Assembly: GCA_937942105.1 (NCBI GenBank)
Contig: CALDFS010000078.1
Span: forward strand, 1 to 7,013
DNA from: an uncultured Ruminococcus sp.
GTDB taxonomy: Bacteria > Bacillota > Clostridia > Oscillospirales > Ruminococcaceae
DNA length: 7,013 nucleotides
Direction: 5' to 3'
In this document: positions 5,934 through 7,013 of the stretch, in pieces
Numbering within the stretch: the stretch's first letter is position 1
Layout: every line of letters begins with the position of its first letter
Notes under the pieces: model-generated
What the model saw: the letters and a program-made list of their open reading frames with translations, nothing else
Databases searched by the model: none
Told to the model about the DNA's origin: nothing
Translations under genes and position numbers: made by a program

Positions 5934-6157
5934 GGCAAATTTAAATTAAATCTTTTTGGAGGGATTCAGCGTGATACTCTGCATTGTATCAGCTCCGTGC
6001 AAGGTTTGAGGATATTGCATGGAGGAATTTCCCAAGTCCTCGGACTTTGCTTTCGGATTATAATACTAATTCTGCGTAAAAGTGTAAAAGGACTGCACAG
6101 ATAGCTCGAATTGAATAGCCACAAACAGCTATAAGATACGTGTTACACCCATTTTTG
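5934..6157. other. Non-coding region with clustered short hairpins after the GH8 gene
   Basis: I find no convincing gene here. The first part (5968-6047) packs several inverted repeats. One is a 9-bp stem with one bulge: AGC-g-TGATAC (5968-5977) against GTATCAGCT (5986-5994). Another pairs TGCAA with TTGCA around 5998-6019, and AAGTCC-TC-GGACTT lies at 6034-6047. A second part has nested arms, GTGTAA (6082-6087) with TTACAC (6143-6148) around ATAGCT (6101-6106) with AGCTAT (6127-6132). None is followed by a T-run that would make a classic terminator. The block may be a dispersed repeat, a small structured RNA or gene remains; the sequence does not decide. Confidence 0.4.
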
Positions 6158-6186
6158 TTGATTTTTAAATGGAAATAAAAAATAAT
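6158..6186 (+). promoter_or_regulatory. Candidate promoter for the leader peptide and MFS transcript
   Basis: TTGATT (6158-6163) and AATAAT (6181-6186) are separated by 17 bases and match the sigma-A hexamers at 4/6 and 5/6. Transcription would begin near 6193, giving an untranslated leader of about 155 bases that contains the 10-bp repeats, the small leader frame and the palindrome before the MFS gene. A competing candidate, TTTAGA (6297-6302) with TATACT (6320-6325), lies over the palindrome and would bypass most of that leader. Confidence 0.4.
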
Positions 6187-6190
6187 GGCA

Positions 6191-6240
6191 GCGCAAAATG
6201 ACGCAATATAGCGCAAAATAGCGCAGCAATCGCGCAGGCA
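6191..6240 (+). repeat. Five imperfect 10-bp repeats built on GCGCA
   Basis: Consecutive 10-base units read GCGCAAAATG, ACGCAATATA, GCGCAAAATA, GCGCAGCAAT and CGCGCAGGCA. GCGCAAAAT is exact at 6191-6199 and 6211-6219. The period equals about one helical turn, so the repeated GC steps and A-runs face the same side of the DNA. Function unknown; a protein-binding array or an RNA element at the 5' end of the MFS leader are both possible. Confidence 0.55.
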
Positions 6241-6256
6241 ATATGAGGATAAATCA

Positions 6257-6301
6257 ATGTTGCACTACACTGGTCTTATACTTTTTTGGGGCGCTTTTTA
6301 G
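6257..6301 (+). CDS. Candidate 14-residue leader peptide upstream of the MFS gene
   Basis: ATG 6257 opens a frame MLHYTGLILFWGAF ending at TAG 6299-6301. It has a good ribosome binding site, GAGGA at 6245-6249, 7 nt before the ATG. The stop lies 46 bases before the MFS start and 4 bases before a perfect palindrome. Drug-efflux and resistance genes of Gram-positives, mef genes among them, are often controlled by ribosome stalling on such short leaders. That this one is translated or stalls is inference from position, ribosome binding site and context; so short a frame can occur by chance. A longer frame through the same region in another phase (6243-6311, 22 residues) has a weaker ribosome binding site. 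Confidence 0.45.
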   Translation: MLHYTGLILFWGAF

Positions 6302-6305
6302 AAGG

Positions 6306-6329
6306 AATTAGTATAAAATTATACTAATT
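6306..6329. repeat. Perfect palindrome with 11-bp arms just before the MFS ribosome binding site
   Basis: AATTAGTATAA (6306-6316) and TTATACTAATT (6319-6329) are exact reverse complements separated by AA. The element ends one base before the AAGGAG (6331-6336) of the MFS gene. It overlaps a possible -10 (TATACT, 6320-6325). It could be an operator for a dimeric repressor or, in RNA, an AT-rich hairpin next to the ribosome binding site. No U-run follows, so it is not a classic terminator. Confidence 0.7.
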
Positions 6330-6347
6330 AAAGGAGCAAAGTCAATA

Positions 6348-7013
6348 ATGAAAGCAAAACAATTACGACCCTATTTACTGCTTTGGAGCACTCAGGCGCT
6401 TTCAGCCCTCGGAAGCGGCATGACAAGCTATGCGCTGGTGCTCTGGCTGTATTTAAAAAACGGTTCCGCGCTCGAAACCGCGCTTTTGTCGGTCTGCTCG
6501 TATGCGCCGTATGTTATAATGAGCATCTTTGCGGGTGCTTTGAGCGACCGATGGAACAAAAAGCTCACCATGCTTGTCTGCGACCTTTTAGCCGCCGTAA
6601 GCACGGTTGCGGTCTTTGTGCTGATAAAGGCTGACGCCCTCAGCGCGTGGCATCTCTACATATTAAACGCCCTGAACGGGCTGATGAACACCATCCAACA
6701 GCCGGCGAGCGAGGTTGCGGCGACCATACTAATCCCGAAGGAATATTATCAGAAGACAAGCGGGCTGCGCTCATTTTCGCAGTCGCTCAATTCGATTCTT
6801 ACCCCCATCTTGGCAACCGCACTTTTCGCCTTCGGCGGGATAGATACGGGAATTGCAGTAGACCTTGTAACCTTTGCCATAGCGTTTGTGGTTCTGCTTC
6901 TGCTAATAAAGATTCCCGAGGACATGGGAAGTGAGCAGACCCAAGAAGGACTGCTTGATTCCGCCCGTCAGGGGCTTGCATGGCTGAAAAAGAACCCGCT
7001 GATACTTACTTTG
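6348..7013 (+). CDS. MFS transporter, MefA-like drug-efflux type (N-terminal part, runs off the window)
   Basis: The frame is open from ATG 6348 to the window edge, 222 codons. It begins MKAKQLRPYLLLWSTQALSA and shows hydrophobic helices at roughly 9-35, 45-65, 73-93, 98-118, 145-162 and 167-187. Between helices 2 and 3 lies the MFS motif A as GALSDRWNKK (63-72). The pattern of the N-terminal half, including NTIQQPASEVAATILIPKE and the SFSQSLNSILTPI stretch, resembles the MFS_3 group that contains macrolide-efflux Mef proteins and siderophore exporters. It should be a proton-driven exporter in the cytoplasmic membrane; the substrate cannot be read from sequence. The end of the visible part (about 190-222) is the start of the central cytosolic loop. 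AAGGAG lies 11 nt upstream, somewhat far. The palindrome and leader peptide upstream suggest inducible expression. Confidence 0.9.
   Translation, partial: MKAKQLRPYLLLWSTQALSALGSGMTSYALVLWLYLKNGSALETALLSVCSYAPYVIMSIFAGALSDRWNKKLTMLVCDLLAAVSTVAVFVLIKADALSAWHLYILNALNGLMNTIQQPASEVAATILIPKEYYQKTSGLRSFSQSLNSILTPILATALFAFGGIDTGIAVDLVTFAIAFVVLLLLIKIPEDMGSEQTQEGLLDSARQGLAWLKKNPLILTL

Noticed and set aside
5946..6020. 24-codon frame on the minus strand in the hairpin cluster
   Set aside because: No ribosome binding site or promoter, and the underlying DNA is full of inverted repeats; kept only as an observation about the region.
6191..6240. The 10-base repeats as a CRISPR array
   Set aside because: The units are far too short, without unique spacers, and no cas gene is present.
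6260..6282. TTGCAC and TATACT as a promoter just before the MFS gene
   Set aside because: The spacer is 11 bases, too short for sigma-A.

Overview
The window looks like chromosome from a spore-forming anaerobic Firmicute (class Clostridia; an Oscillospiraceae/Ruminococcaceae-like gut or rumen organism is my best guess). The grounds are a sipL-spoIVA spore-coat pair, strong AGGAGG-type ribosome binding sites, consensus sigma-A promoters, a DUF1292 protein, and a cytosolic family 8 xylo-oligosaccharide hydrolase typical of fibre degraders. Base composition is moderate, with AT-rich intergenic regions.

Layout, left to right. (1) Positions 1-164, minus: the first 54 codons of an unrecognised gene leaving the window. 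(2) 308-1216, plus: a type II toxin-antitoxin operon with a perfect TTGACA-17-TATAAT promoter embedded in repeated AT-rich operator-like sequence, a Phd/YefM-family antitoxin, a RelE/ParE-family toxin 3 nt later, and a third small gene. The third gene resembles the C-terminal half of the antitoxin and is broken by an apparent one-base deletion. (3) A bidirectional terminator at 1219-1250 separates this operon from the convergent sporulation operon. (4) 1273-4300, minus: sipL (SPOCS/DUF3794 plus LysM) followed 13 nt later by spoIVA, the ATPase that forms the spore coat basement layer. Their products are known to bind each other in Clostridioides difficile. (5) 4439-5933, plus: a DUF1292 protein followed 1 nt later by a GH8 enzyme resembling the reducing-end xylose-releasing exo-oligoxylanase Rex. 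(6) 5934-6347: a 414-base intergenic region rich in hairpins, 10-bp-phased repeats, a candidate 14-codon leader peptide and a perfect 11-bp-arm palindrome. (7) 6348-7013, plus: the N-terminal 222 codons of an MFS drug-efflux-type transporter (MefA-like) running off the window.

The units appear functionally independent: a stress or addiction module, a spore-coat operon, a carbohydrate gene pair and an efflux gene. The least explained parts are the orphan antitoxin-like fragment behind the toxin, the hairpin cluster after the GH8 gene, and the leader region of the efflux gene, which has the architecture of a translation-dependent attenuator. I saw no tRNA, rRNA, CRISPR array or insertion sequence.
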